43,940 bases of DNA. Origin: an uncultured Lachnospiraceae bacterium. Its GTDB lineage: Bacteria; Bacillota; Clostridia; Lachnospirales; Lachnospiraceae. Position 1 is the stretch's first letter, and every line of letters begins with the position of its first letter. Below are positions 27,081 to 35,434 of this stretch, one piece after another. The notes below the pieces were generated by a model. It saw nothing but the letters and a program-made list of their open reading frames with translations, ran no database searches and was not told the DNA's origin. The translations under genes and the position numbers were made by a program. The stretch lies in NCBI GenBank assembly GCA_905234595.1, contig CAJOID010000022.1:575-44514 (forward strand), read 5' to 3'.

Positions 27081-28155
27081 GATTAGAGTTCCACGCAGAA
27101 GCGATGTAGGAGTGGATCACGGTCCTCAGATACTCCACCAGCAGGCCCACGGCATAAATGATGACCACGCACATCAGCCAGCTGACAAGTGTGGCACCCA
27201 GATTCCCGTCGGTACGTACTCCGAGCCATTTCGGCCAGTTGTACCTGACACACGGATGCTCATGCAGGAGATAAACCCCCAGCGTCAGATGTCCCAGTAT
27301 CCTGGCAGCGCGGGCAGGTATCCCGTCCTCATTGAACGATGCATTCCTGAATATATAGAAGAGTCCCACGGATGATGTGAGGACAAAGATGTAGTTGTAA
27401 TGGAATACTATATCGGAATAGTGCAGCAGAGCTTTAATGCCTGTAGTGTATCCGGCATAGGAGAATCCCAGGCCTATGATCCATATCAGCAACGCACTTC
27501 CCGCATACAGCATCCAGGCCCTGCCCGTATGTCCCTCCAGGAACTCTATCCCGTAGAGCCTGATATATGCGGCTATGACGAAGAGCATCATGAACCATAT
27601 GAAATCATACCCGTATGCATCGCCGGGCAGCAGCATGGGCAGGATGCTCTTTTCTATACAGGTAAAGAAAAGCAGCACAACGATCAGTATCCGGAGCGTC
27701 TTCCTGTCCAGTTTCTTGATACCCTGCGCCAGCATAGGCGATACCAGATACATGCAGAAATATGCCGTGACGAACCAGTATTCGCCGGTCCCTATGGGGA
27801 ATATATACCCCAGCAGTTCATGCAGATTCGCGGCAGGCGTGACGCCGTCCACGCCGATGACCACGAGCAGCACATACACTATCAGGCTATACTCCAGCAC
27901 CTGTATGATCAGTGCCGCGAGCCGGCTTATCTTAAATTCGGCTTCGACCAGGAAGTAACCGCTTATGAGCACATACGCGTTCACCGCACATATGCAGAAC
28001 GAGGTCACGAGCCACAGAACGACCGATCTGAGCCCGAAGTCCTCAGTGGGGTTGACTATGATCCCGCCCTTGAACATGAAGTGAAGCGTGATCACCATGC
28101 CCATGGCCAGCACTCTCAGCCATTCAAAATTTGATTTTCGCCTGATATCACTCAT
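27055..28155 (-). CDS. Acyltransferase family 3 (OafA/WecH-like) membrane protein
   Basis: About 366 residues with around ten membrane segments. The N-terminus (FEWLRVLAMGMVITLHF) carries the Arg and His that mark acyltransferase family 3, and YLLHEHPCVRY near the C-terminus also fits. Such proteins O-acetylate surface polysaccharides across the membrane, so it probably acetylates the polymer or its precursor. The frame is open to an ATG at 28197, but the ATG at 28155 overlaps the GtrA stop by only 8 nt and gives a conventional start (MSDIRRKSNFEWL), so I prefer it. Confidence 0.9.
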   Translation of the reverse strand: MSDIRRKSNFEWLRVLAMGMVITLHFMFKGGIIVNPTEDFGLRSVVLWLVTSFCICAVNAYVLISGYFLVEAEFKISRLAALIIQVLEYSLIVYVLLVVIGVDGVTPAANLHELLGYIFPIGTGEYWFVTAYFCMYLVSPMLAQGIKKLDRKTLRILIVVLLFFTCIEKSILPMLLPGDAYGYDFIWFMMLFVIAAYIRLYGIEFLEGHTGRAWMLYAGSALLIWIIGLGFSYAGYTTGIKALLHYSDIVFHYNYIFVLTSSVGLFYIFRNASFNEDGIPARAARILGHLTLGVYLLHEHPCVRYNWPKWLGVRTDGNLGATLVSWLMCVVIIYAVGLLVEYLRTVIHSYIASAWNSNHGQKKTSN

Positions 28156-28639
28156 CCGTTTCAGATCTTGATCCGACCGGTATGTTCTCTGCCACATCGG
28201 TCTGTACGGGTGTTTTTTTGTGTCTGAACACGATCAGTTTGCTGAGTATATAGTTGGATACTATCACCACGAACTGTGCGATCAGCTTAACGATCAGACT
28301 GCCTATCTCCGAATTGAATCCGAGCTTGCTGCAGCCCACCCATATGATCGCATCCTCGAGCAGAAGCGTAAAAAGCCTGGCCAGCACGAATGATACAAAC
28401 TCACGTCCGAAAGCCTTAGGCGAGCCGGCTTTGCTCCTGAACACAAACAGCTTATTCGTGAAGAAGGTAAAGATCACCAGTATAATCCAGTCTATGGTAT
28501 TGGCCAGAACCTCGCCCATACCGAGCTTACTGTTGAAAATCCAGAACAGCAGCACGCTTAAGACAAACGCGATACCGCCCCAGAACAGATAACTGATGAC
28601 CTCACGGTGTTTTTGGTACAATTCCCAGATCTTCTTCAT
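28148..28639 (-). CDS. GtrA-family membrane protein
   Basis: A 163-residue protein with four membrane segments (about 15-33, 40-60, 80-100 and 110-135), typical of GtrA/PF04138. FNSKLGMGEVLANTIDW and FFTNKLFVFRSK match the family's core. In Gtr systems GtrA is thought to flip the undecaprenyl-phosphate sugar made by GtrB. Here the GtrB-like enzyme is about 7 kb downstream and several GT-C candidates lie between. A GAGAGG site precedes the ATG. The cytoplasmic C-terminal tail is hydrophilic. Confidence 0.92.
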   Translation of the reverse strand: MKKIWELYQKHREVISYLFWGGIAFVLSVLLFWIFNSKLGMGEVLANTIDWIILVIFTFFTNKLFVFRSKAGSPKAFGREFVSFVLARLFTLLLEDAIIWVGCSKLGFNSEIGSLIVKLIAQFVVIVSNYILSKLIVFRHKKTPVQTDVAENIPVGSRSETDE

Positions 28640-28643
28640 GTCA

Positions 28644-30395
28644 TTACCTCTCGATGCTCACATGTCCGTTCTCGACTCTGTATACCATATCACACTTCTC
28701 GATGGTCTGCAGTCTGTGAGCTATGATGATGAGCGTCTTACGCCCGTGTAATCTGTTGATCGAATCCATGATCGCGGTCTCGGTCTCGTTATCCAGAGCA
28801 GATGTGGCTTCATCCAGGACCAGTACCTCGGGATCCTCGAACAGTGCTCTGGCTATACCGATACGCTGGCGCTGTCCGCCGGACAGTCTTATGCCGCGCT
28901 CTCCTATGCCGGTATCAAGCCCCTCGGGAAGGCTTCGTACATATTCGTCCAGCTGGGCTTCCTTGAGTGCCGCCCATACCTTGTCATCATCTATCTCGTC
29001 ATCCGGTATGCCGAATGCCACGTTCTTGCGGATGCTCGTATCCAGCATAAAGATCGACTGCGGTATATAGCCTATGTTCTTGAGCCAGCTGCGGTAATTA
29101 TCCCTCACATTCACTCCGTCCGCGAGTATCTGCCCCGACTCGGTATCAAGCAGTCCCAGCATGATGTTGACGATGGTCGTCTTGCCCGCACCGGATGTAC
29201 CCACGATACCGACCGACTTACCCACGGGAATGGTCATATCGGCGTGATCGAATACATACATCTCACTGTCGGGATAGTGATAGACGATATCCTTCAGTTC
29301 TATGGCATTATGCACGGGGAGTTTCTCGACATTTTCCACCCGGACATAAGTCTCGGCATCATAGTCTATGCTCTCGTCGTGGATCTCCGACTGCAGATCA
29401 TCGGTCACTCCCATGAAGAAAGGCTCAAAATACGATATGGCGGTCTGATAGTTATTGATACGGTTCGCACTGGGCAGAAGCCTCATCGCGGCCACTCCGA
29501 ACGCCGCTATCTGGCTGAGCATCGTGGTGACCGCCGCTCCCGAGATGAGCTGTATCATCATATACGACACAAGCCCGGCCACACACACGGTCTCGATCAG
29601 CAGACGCGGTGTCGCATTGTAGAGGTTATACTTCTGTACTGCATTGACATAGCCCTCTCCGCATTTGGCATATTCGTTGATGAAATAGGGCTCGCGGTTC
29701 GCGATCTTGATCTCCTTGATACCGGTCACAGACTGGTCTATCCATTTAAACAATCCGCTGTAGTAATCCTGATTATCCTCACCTGCCTTGCGCATGATGG
29801 GCTTCAGGATGTATTTCACGGCTATGAGGACTACCACCAGCAGAGCGGTGATCGATACGACCATGCCCGCATCCATATACAGGAGCACTATGACCAGGCA
29901 TGCGAACACGATGTATTCGCTGAACAGCTGCAGGACGCTTAAGATAAGTCCGTACATGTTGTTGACATCGGAGGTGATGCTGCGCTGTATCACGGCGGTA
30001 TCGGCCCCCAGATAGTACTCGTAAGGTCTCTGCATGAAATTGATCATCATGCGCCTGGATGTGGCGAACTGGTTGGTATATACGAATCTGAGCTCGACCT
30101 TGGTCAGGAAGAACAGGAATACGTTCTTGACCACGAATGCAAGTATCAGTCCTATCATCGCCGTGATGGCGAACTGGAAAGTGCTCGTCATACCGAACAG
30201 CTCATATATCGCACGCATGTACCTGTTGGTCTGAATGGTGGTCGGATCGATTATGACCTGAAGCACGGGGATGGCCATAGCCACGCCCACACTCTCGAGC
30301 ACACCGCCGATCAGCATCATTATCACTATGCCGCCCATCTGGGCTTTCTGCTTCCTGTCCAGAAGCAGGTTCATCTTATTCAGTATCTTTAACAT
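28644..30395 (-). CDS. ABC transporter, fused permease and ATPase (PglK/MsbA-like)
   Basis: A 583-residue half transporter that would work as a homodimer. Six membrane segments lie in the first 330 residues. The nucleotide-binding domain has Walker A GTSGAGKTT (399-407), signature LSGGQ (504-508) and Walker B VLVLDEATS (the Asp-Glu at 528-529), then the H-loop IIAHRLQ. Overall design and context fit PglK-type flippases of lipid-linked oligosaccharides. No Wzx is seen in the window, so this may be the flippase of the main repeat unit. GAGG lies just before the ATG. Confidence 0.9.
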   Translation of the reverse strand: MLKILNKMNLLLDRKQKAQMGGIVIMMLIGGVLESVGVAMAIPVLQVIIDPTTIQTNRYMRAIYELFGMTSTFQFAITAMIGLILAFVVKNVFLFFLTKVELRFVYTNQFATSRRMMINFMQRPYEYYLGADTAVIQRSITSDVNNMYGLILSVLQLFSEYIVFACLVIVLLYMDAGMVVSITALLVVVLIAVKYILKPIMRKAGEDNQDYYSGLFKWIDQSVTGIKEIKIANREPYFINEYAKCGEGYVNAVQKYNLYNATPRLLIETVCVAGLVSYMMIQLISGAAVTTMLSQIAAFGVAAMRLLPSANRINNYQTAISYFEPFFMGVTDDLQSEIHDESIDYDAETYVRVENVEKLPVHNAIELKDIVYHYPDSEMYVFDHADMTIPVGKSVGIVGTSGAGKTTIVNIMLGLLDTESGQILADGVNVRDNYRSWLKNIGYIPQSIFMLDTSIRKNVAFGIPDDEIDDDKVWAALKEAQLDEYVRSLPEGLDTGIGERGIRLSGGQRQRIGIARALFEDPEVLVLDEATSALDNETETAIMDSINRLHGRKTLIIIAHRLQTIEKCDMVYRVENGHVSIER

Positions 30396-30416
30396 TTTTC
30401 CTCACAGATAAGCCGG

Positions 30417-31712
30417 TCACTTCAACTCGAAACTGTCTCTGATCACAGCTGCCGCTTCCTCCAGGGCCTTCTCCGATGTCCCCTCACATATATAATATCC
30501 GCGCCTGAGCAATGACTCCTCATCATTGATACTGCCCAGATAATCAAGCAGCTTCATATTGCAATGCCATACACGCAGTCTGACTCCCTCAGGAAGCCTG
30601 CTCTCCACCGTCTTCCGGTCCGGGATGCCGTGCACGAAGCAGTGTTCCATATCAAAGTATCTAAGCATCATCCGCTTCATGTTAAGGGGCTGGAAATAAT
30701 GCGAGCCCCCGGCCATATAGCGCAGGTACTGCTCCGAAGGATCCACTCCGGTCGCCATCGGGATCAGTTCGTCATATACATGTCTTCCCGCCGGTGAAGC
30801 GGATATCTCTATGGCGTTAACTGTCCTGCCGAGTATGCACAGATCGGCGTGGAGCATACAGTCCTTAAGCCCCAGCACTTCGCAGATGCGTCCCATATAC
30901 GAGCGTATCATCTCCTCCACGCGTCCGTCCTCGCCGGGCATGATCACCATATATGATACGGCCTGTCTGGCGGGAGGCGGTGTCAGAGTCTTGCGTCTGA
31001 TTAATATAACCTCGAAGTTGCAGCCCTCGACGAATCCGTCTACCGCATACTCCGTACCGGCCAGAGCTTCCTCGATTATGTATTCGTCTCCCGGATCATC
31101 CTCGGGAGAAGCCTGCCTGAGCCGCTCCTCCATCACGAGTTTGACATTTCTGGCAAACTCCGCGGCACTTCCTCCGGATACGCCGGTCCCGGCCTCAGTC
31201 TCATGCGGTCCCCAGATCGCCGCCTGCAGATCCGCGAATCCGTCCTCATCATACAGGTAATGGACCGATCTGCCGTGCGAACCGTATCTCGGCTTGAATA
31301 CCGCCGGATAATCCACCGCCGACGGATCTACCGGATGCGATCCGGTGACCAGATAGCAGTGTCCGTCCCTGAGTTTGCGGTTACGGAGCCTGTTGTGAAA
31401 TTCATATTTATCGGAACATACCGCAGCGCTCTCGCCGCCGATGCCGGGTAATCCGAGCGCATCATTGACCGCTCCGATAGTGCATATGTGCCTCCCTATG
31501 GGCGTGGTCATGACGAAATCTATATCTTCGCCCCTGAGAGCCTCTATGACCTCATCAGCATGTGAGATGTCTATACGGTGATGCACATCGGCAGCCTCAG
31601 CTCCGGCCGCACGCGGATCATTATCCACGGCGATCACCCTGTGGCCGAGCCTGTGTGCCTGTTCTATGGCATGTACGGATTCCTCATCCGCACCGATAAC
31701 CGCTATATTCAC
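30417..31712 (-). CDS. ATP-grasp carboligase-like protein
   Basis: A 431-residue protein with an N-terminal Rossmann-like preATP-grasp domain (MNIAVIGADEESVHAIEQA) followed by an ATP-grasp fold (VFKPRYGSHGRSVHYL as the phosphate-binding loop, YIIEEALAGTEYAVDGF as the adenine-side strand, and ADLCILGRTVNAIEISAS near the metal site). It should form an acyl-phosphate and join a carboxylate to an amine. In a glycan locus a plausible role is linking an amino acid to an amino sugar or uronate; this is inference. The start is GTG with AGGA 7 nt upstream. Confidence 0.8.
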   Translation of the reverse strand: MNIAVIGADEESVHAIEQAHRLGHRVIAVDNDPRAAGAEAADVHHRIDISHADEVIEALRGEDIDFVMTTPIGRHICTIGAVNDALGLPGIGGESAAVCSDKYEFHNRLRNRKLRDGHCYLVTGSHPVDPSAVDYPAVFKPRYGSHGRSVHYLYDEDGFADLQAAIWGPHETEAGTGVSGGSAAEFARNVKLVMEERLRQASPEDDPGDEYIIEEALAGTEYAVDGFVEGCNFEVILIRRKTLTPPPARQAVSYMVIMPGEDGRVEEMIRSYMGRICEVLGLKDCMLHADLCILGRTVNAIEISASPAGRHVYDELIPMATGVDPSEQYLRYMAGGSHYFQPLNMKRMMLRYFDMEHCFVHGIPDRKTVESRLPEGVRLRVWHCNMKLLDYLGSINDEESLLRRGYYICEGTSEKALEEAAAVIRDSFELK

Positions 31713-31727
31713 TCTACAGTCCTTCCG

Positions 31728-32123
31728 TCAACTCCCTGTCAGAGTCATATATATCTTGTACACGATCCATATGACGGCCGCGCACTCCAGTGCTCCCGCC
31801 ACCGCTCCGAGCAGCGAATCGAGCGTCCCCAGTACCGGCAGCTCGGTAAGGCCTGACAGAAGTCCCATGACCATACGTATGAACTTCCATCCCAGAGAAA
31901 GGATCACGATCGCGCCGGCTATCACTATAGCCGAACTGTACTTATGATCGGAGACCGCTCCCTTGAGTGCGATGATCAGTATCAGGCAGATCACCGCCAC
32001 AAGTATACTTATCAGTTTGCGCAGTTCCCATGCGAATCCGTTTGCGTATCCTCTTTTGATGCATACGATGAGCATCAACAGAGCCAGAGCGCACAACACT
32101 AGGTCACGAACCTGCTCCGTCAT
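31728..32123 (-). CDS. CvpA-like membrane protein
   Basis: A 131-residue protein with four hydrophobic segments. GYANGFAWELRKLISILVA and ELPVLGTLDSLLGAVAGALE match the CvpA (colicin V production) family pattern of a glycine-rich last helix pair. CvpA proteins are widespread in Firmicutes and their molecular role is poorly known. The start overlaps the stop of the DUF5711-like gene by 4 nt, so the two are probably co-translated. Confidence 0.75.
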   Translation of the reverse strand: MTEQVRDLVLCALALLMLIVCIKRGYANGFAWELRKLISILVAVICLILIIALKGAVSDHKYSSAIVIAGAIVILSLGWKFIRMVMGLLSGLTELPVLGTLDSLLGAVAGALECAAVIWIVYKIYMTLTGS

Positions 32124-33334
32124 CTGAGACGCACCGTATCGACGGTATCCGAATTAACTGTCGTGAACTGCCCGCTCCTCTCGCCGGGGATCAGCAGATA
32201 TGCACTCCTGGGCAGCGTGCCTTCGTACAGTGTATTACCGTTGACTCTGTATATGCATGCACGTGATTCGGAGTATATATAGACATACTCACCCGTCATC
32301 ACGATATCCTTGAATTCGGAGTTGTACTCACGTTCATCCACGAGATTACCATTCTTGTTGAACACTTCTATATGGTATCTGTATTCGGCCTGGTCCGAGT
32401 AGAACACCAGCGCCACGTACTTATCGTCATAGAAGACCTTCTGTATCTCATCCGACACCAGATGCTCGGCATGCGATACCGGCTTCTCGGCTCCCTTATA
32501 GAACATGATACGGTCATCCGCTACCGCAAAAGAATATTCGTTATCCATGAAGTGAATGGCCGGGATAACGGTTCCCATGTATTCATAGCCGCTGACGTAA
32601 TTATCAGTCTCGTTCTGTCCCACATCCCCGAAATTATAATAGGACACTCTGGACCTCATCTCTCCGCTGTCCACGTAGATATAGCTCACACCTACCAGTT
32701 TGCCGTTGGGAGATATGGTCACGTCCACCGGGAATCCTGACTGTCTCATCGTGGTCTTGAAATATGCGAGTATATCACCGGTGACATTGTACAGATATAT
32801 CCAGGTGGTATCGGTGTCATTGAGTATGACGGCGGTCTCACCGGACTGCGAGATACAGAACTTGTATATGGGCATGGTGGTAGATATCTCACCGATACTG
32901 CCGGTCGTCCCCAGCAGATATATGGTCCTCGAGCCGTAATCACCTATGGCTGCCATATTGCCCTGGACGGATATCATGGGTTCCTGCATCTGATATGTGA
33001 TATTCCACAGAGCCTTGCCATCCACGTCCACGCATGCGGCACCGTCCATACCGTAACTGAGTATGGTACCCGCGAACTCTATCATGTTCTCGGTCCTGAT
33101 CGAATGGTTATCCGCGGACGCCGATACCTCGGCCTCCGTATATACACGATTCCTGGCCTGGATGATGAGTGCCGCCACTATCGCCGCCGTAAGTATCAGG
33201 GCCAGCAGGGCACGATAGAATATGACCATCCTGTGACTGCGTATCCTGTCCTTATAAGTCCAGCTGACCTGTTCAGCGGCTGCGGCTTCGGGATCCCCGT
33301 TATTCTTTTTGGGAAAATTAAAGATCTTGGCCAT
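32120..33334 (-). CDS. DUF5711-like single-pass protein with beta-propeller-like outer domain
   Basis: A 404-residue protein with a basic cytoplasmic tail (about 1-37), one membrane segment (about 38-60) and a large outer domain rich in regular beta-strand repeats, for example WIYLYNVTGDILAYF and IEVFNKNGNLVDERE. The pattern resembles a quinoprotein/WD-type beta-propeller and the DUF5711 proteins of Lachnospiraceae. It begins 12 nt after the galM stop, without a Shine-Dalgarno site, and is coupled to the CvpA-like gene. No enzymatic residues are evident. A structural or sensory role at the envelope is possible. Confidence 0.75.
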   Translation of the reverse strand: MAKIFNFPKKNNGDPEAAAAEQVSWTYKDRIRSHRMVIFYRALLALILTAAIVAALIIQARNRVYTEAEVSASADNHSIRTENMIEFAGTILSYGMDGAACVDVDGKALWNITYQMQEPMISVQGNMAAIGDYGSRTIYLLGTTGSIGEISTTMPIYKFCISQSGETAVILNDTDTTWIYLYNVTGDILAYFKTTMRQSGFPVDVTISPNGKLVGVSYIYVDSGEMRSRVSYYNFGDVGQNETDNYVSGYEYMGTVIPAIHFMDNEYSFAVADDRIMFYKGAEKPVSHAEHLVSDEIQKVFYDDKYVALVFYSDQAEYRYHIEVFNKNGNLVDEREYNSEFKDIVMTGEYVYIYSESRACIYRVNGNTLYEGTLPRSAYLLIPGERSGQFTTVNSDTVDTVRLR

Positions 33335-33346
33335 TCGGAAGCTTAT

Positions 33347-34398
33347 TTATTTAGCATAAAACCTGTATACCGTCACCGTATCATAGGGCTTGTCCACATC
33401 ATATACACAGTTCGGGAAACCGGGCTGGTTGATGCTGTCGGGATATACCTGTGTCTCCAGGCAGAGACCGTATCTGGGTTCATAACGGAAGTTGCCCTTG
33501 CCGCTGTGGGGCGTGATGCAGTTACCGGCATAGAACTGTATACCAGGCTGATCCGTGAGCACGTCCATATGTCTGCCGCTCTTGGGATCCCTGACCGTAG
33601 CCACAGTACGGAGACTGCCGTCGGTAGCGTCGAGCACCCAGTTATGATCATAGCCCTTGACCAGCTCGAGCTGGGTTATCTTCTCTTCAATTCAATGCGG
33701 TCGCCTATACGTCTGAAATCGGTGAAATCAAATACCGTACCCGCCACATCTGCAAGCTCACCCGTGGGTATGGCTCCCTCGACGACGGGAGTATACTTCG
33801 ATGCCTTGATCTGCAGCTCATGATCCAGTATGGAGCCGGCATTCTGACCACTTAAGTTGAAGTATGCGTGATTGGTCATATTGATCAGTGACGGGCGGTC
33901 CGTAGTCACATGATAGTGAAGTTTAAGCCCCGCATCATCTGTGATACTGTAGGTAAGTGTCACCTGCAGGTTGCCGGGGAAGCCCATCTCACCGTCCTTC
34001 ATGGACAGGCTCAGCTTCAGTTCCCCGTCGACAACTTCCGCATCCCACAGTCTCTTGTGGAATCCGATGTCGCCGTCGGAATGCAGGTTGTTGGGGCCGT
34101 CATTTACAGCCAGATCATACTTCCGATCCCCGATCTTAAACGTGGCTCCGCATATACGGTTGGCGTTGGGGCCGATCACAGAACCGAAAAAGCATGGGTT
34201 CTTCTCATATCCCGCAATCGAATCATATCCCAGTACCACATCAGCCGTACGGCCGAACGCGTCGGGCGCGAAAATATTGACGATGTGTGCACCATAGTCG
34301 CTGATGCAGACCTTGAGACCTGCATTTTCAAGAGTATACAGTGCGGCCTCACGGCCGTCCTTCATCCTGCCGAAACCTGATTTGGTGATAGTTGTCAT
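33347..34398 (-). pseudogene. galM: Aldose 1-epimerase (galM), interrupted by a one-base frameshift
   Basis: The 240-codon frame 34398-33676 gives the N-terminal two thirds of galactose mutarotase (CGATFKIGDRKYDLAVNDG, the catalytic His in SLINMTNHAYFNLSG). It runs into TAA at 33678-33676. The rest continues in another frame down to 33347 (the stretch KGYDHNWVLDATDG, the catalytic Glu in RYGLCLETQVYPDS). Reading one base back in the run AAGAGAAGATAA (about 33676-33687) restores a continuous protein of normal length (about 350 residues). So one base is missing relative to the intact gene, either a real mutation or a sequencing error. Both halves are well conserved, which points to a recent event. 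AGGAGG precedes the ATG. Confidence 0.88.
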
Positions 34399-34433
34399 TT
34401 TTTCCTCCTTATGAGCGCATGGATTCGCGCTGC

Positions 34434-35030
34434 CTATATTTCAGTTCTGCCTTCGAGAGCCCTGAGCAATGTCACTTCATCTATATATTCCAGGTCTCCT
34501 CCGACAGGCACTCCGCTCGCTATACGGGTCACTCTGATACCGGTGGGCTTCACCAGCTTGCTGATGTACATCGCCGTAGTCTCGCCTTCGAGACTTGAAT
34601 TGGTGGCGATGATCACTTCCTCCACATCACCTTCGAGTCTGGTCATGAGTTCCTTGAGCCTGATATCTCCGGGCCCTATACCCAGCATCGGTGATATGGC
34701 TCCGTGGAGCACGTGATATACACCTTCGTATCTTCCGGTCTTCTCATATGCGGCGAGATCCCTGGGATTCTCCACGACCATGATGGTCCTGTGATCACGC
34801 TTGGGATTGGCGCATACCGGACACAGCTCCGAGTCCGTCAGATTACAGCACTCCTCGCAATACCTGACTTCTGCCCTGGCCCGTATCATGGTGTTGGCCA
34901 GATGCTCTACCTTGCTCTGCGGGAGCGCTATCATATGAAAAGCCAGCCGCTGTGCGGATTTGGATCCTATACCCGGAAGCGATGCCAGCTCATCTATGAG
35001 ATTATTGATGAGACCGTTGTATGTCTCCAT
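34434..35030 (-). CDS. recR: Recombination mediator RecR
   Basis: A 198-residue RecR, the normal length. It acts with RecF and RecO to load RecA at gaps. The N-terminal helix-hairpin-helix (LASLPGIGSKSAQRLAFHM), the four-cysteine zinc finger (CEECCNLTDSELCPVC), and the Toprim domain (IMVVENPRDLAAYEKTG and GIGPGDIRLKEL) are all present. It overlaps ybaB by one base (TGATG). The dnaX-ybaB-recR order is conserved across bacteria. Confidence 0.97.
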   Translation of the reverse strand: METYNGLINNLIDELASLPGIGSKSAQRLAFHMIALPQSKVEHLANTMIRARAEVRYCEECCNLTDSELCPVCANPKRDHRTIMVVENPRDLAAYEKTGRYEGVYHVLHGAISPMLGIGPGDIRLKELMTRLEGDVEEVIIATNSSLEGETTAMYISKLVKPTGIRVTRIASGVPVGGDLEYIDEVTLLRALEGRTEI

Positions 35031-35383
35031 CAGAAAGGCATTCCTCCCAGGCCGCCCAGACCGCCGGTCAGTTTGTTCATCGCCTGCGAACTGGCTTCCT
35101 CAGCCTGCTTAAGCGCTTCATTGACCGCCGCCATGATCATATCCTCGAGCATCTCCACATCCTCGGGGTCGACCGCATCGGGATCGATCCTGATCGCAGT
35201 CAGTTCCTTCTTGCCGCTCACGGTCGCAGTGACTGCTCCGCCGCCTGCTGCCGATGTGTACTCGGCTGTCTCCAGTTCCTTCTGGCTCTCCTCCATCTGA
35301 CGCTGCATGCGCTGCGCCTGCTTCATCAGATTGTTCATGTTACCCGGCATACCGCCGCCGGGAAAGCCGCCTCTCTTAGCCAT
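35030..35383 (-). CDS. ybaB: YbaB/EbfC-family nucleoid-associated protein
   Basis: A 117-residue small DNA-binding protein. The N-terminal helix ([21 protein letters not shown]) and the central [19 protein letters not shown] with [13 protein letters not shown] are diagnostic. The C-terminal tail is glycine-rich, as is the extended N-terminus ([12 protein letters not shown]). It lies between dnaX and recR as in most bacteria and is expected to bind DNA as a dimer. Confidence 0.96.
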   Translation of the reverse strand: MAKRGGFPGGGMPGNMNNLMKQAQRMQRQMEESQKELETAEYTSAAGGGAVTATVSGKKELTAIRIDPDAVDPEDVEMLEDMIMAAVNEALKQAEEASSQAMNKLTGGLGGLGGMPF

Positions 35384-35434
35384 CGTATCTCCTCTCTGTA
35401 TGCGGCCCGTGAGCCGCCGTATGTGTTGCCGGCG

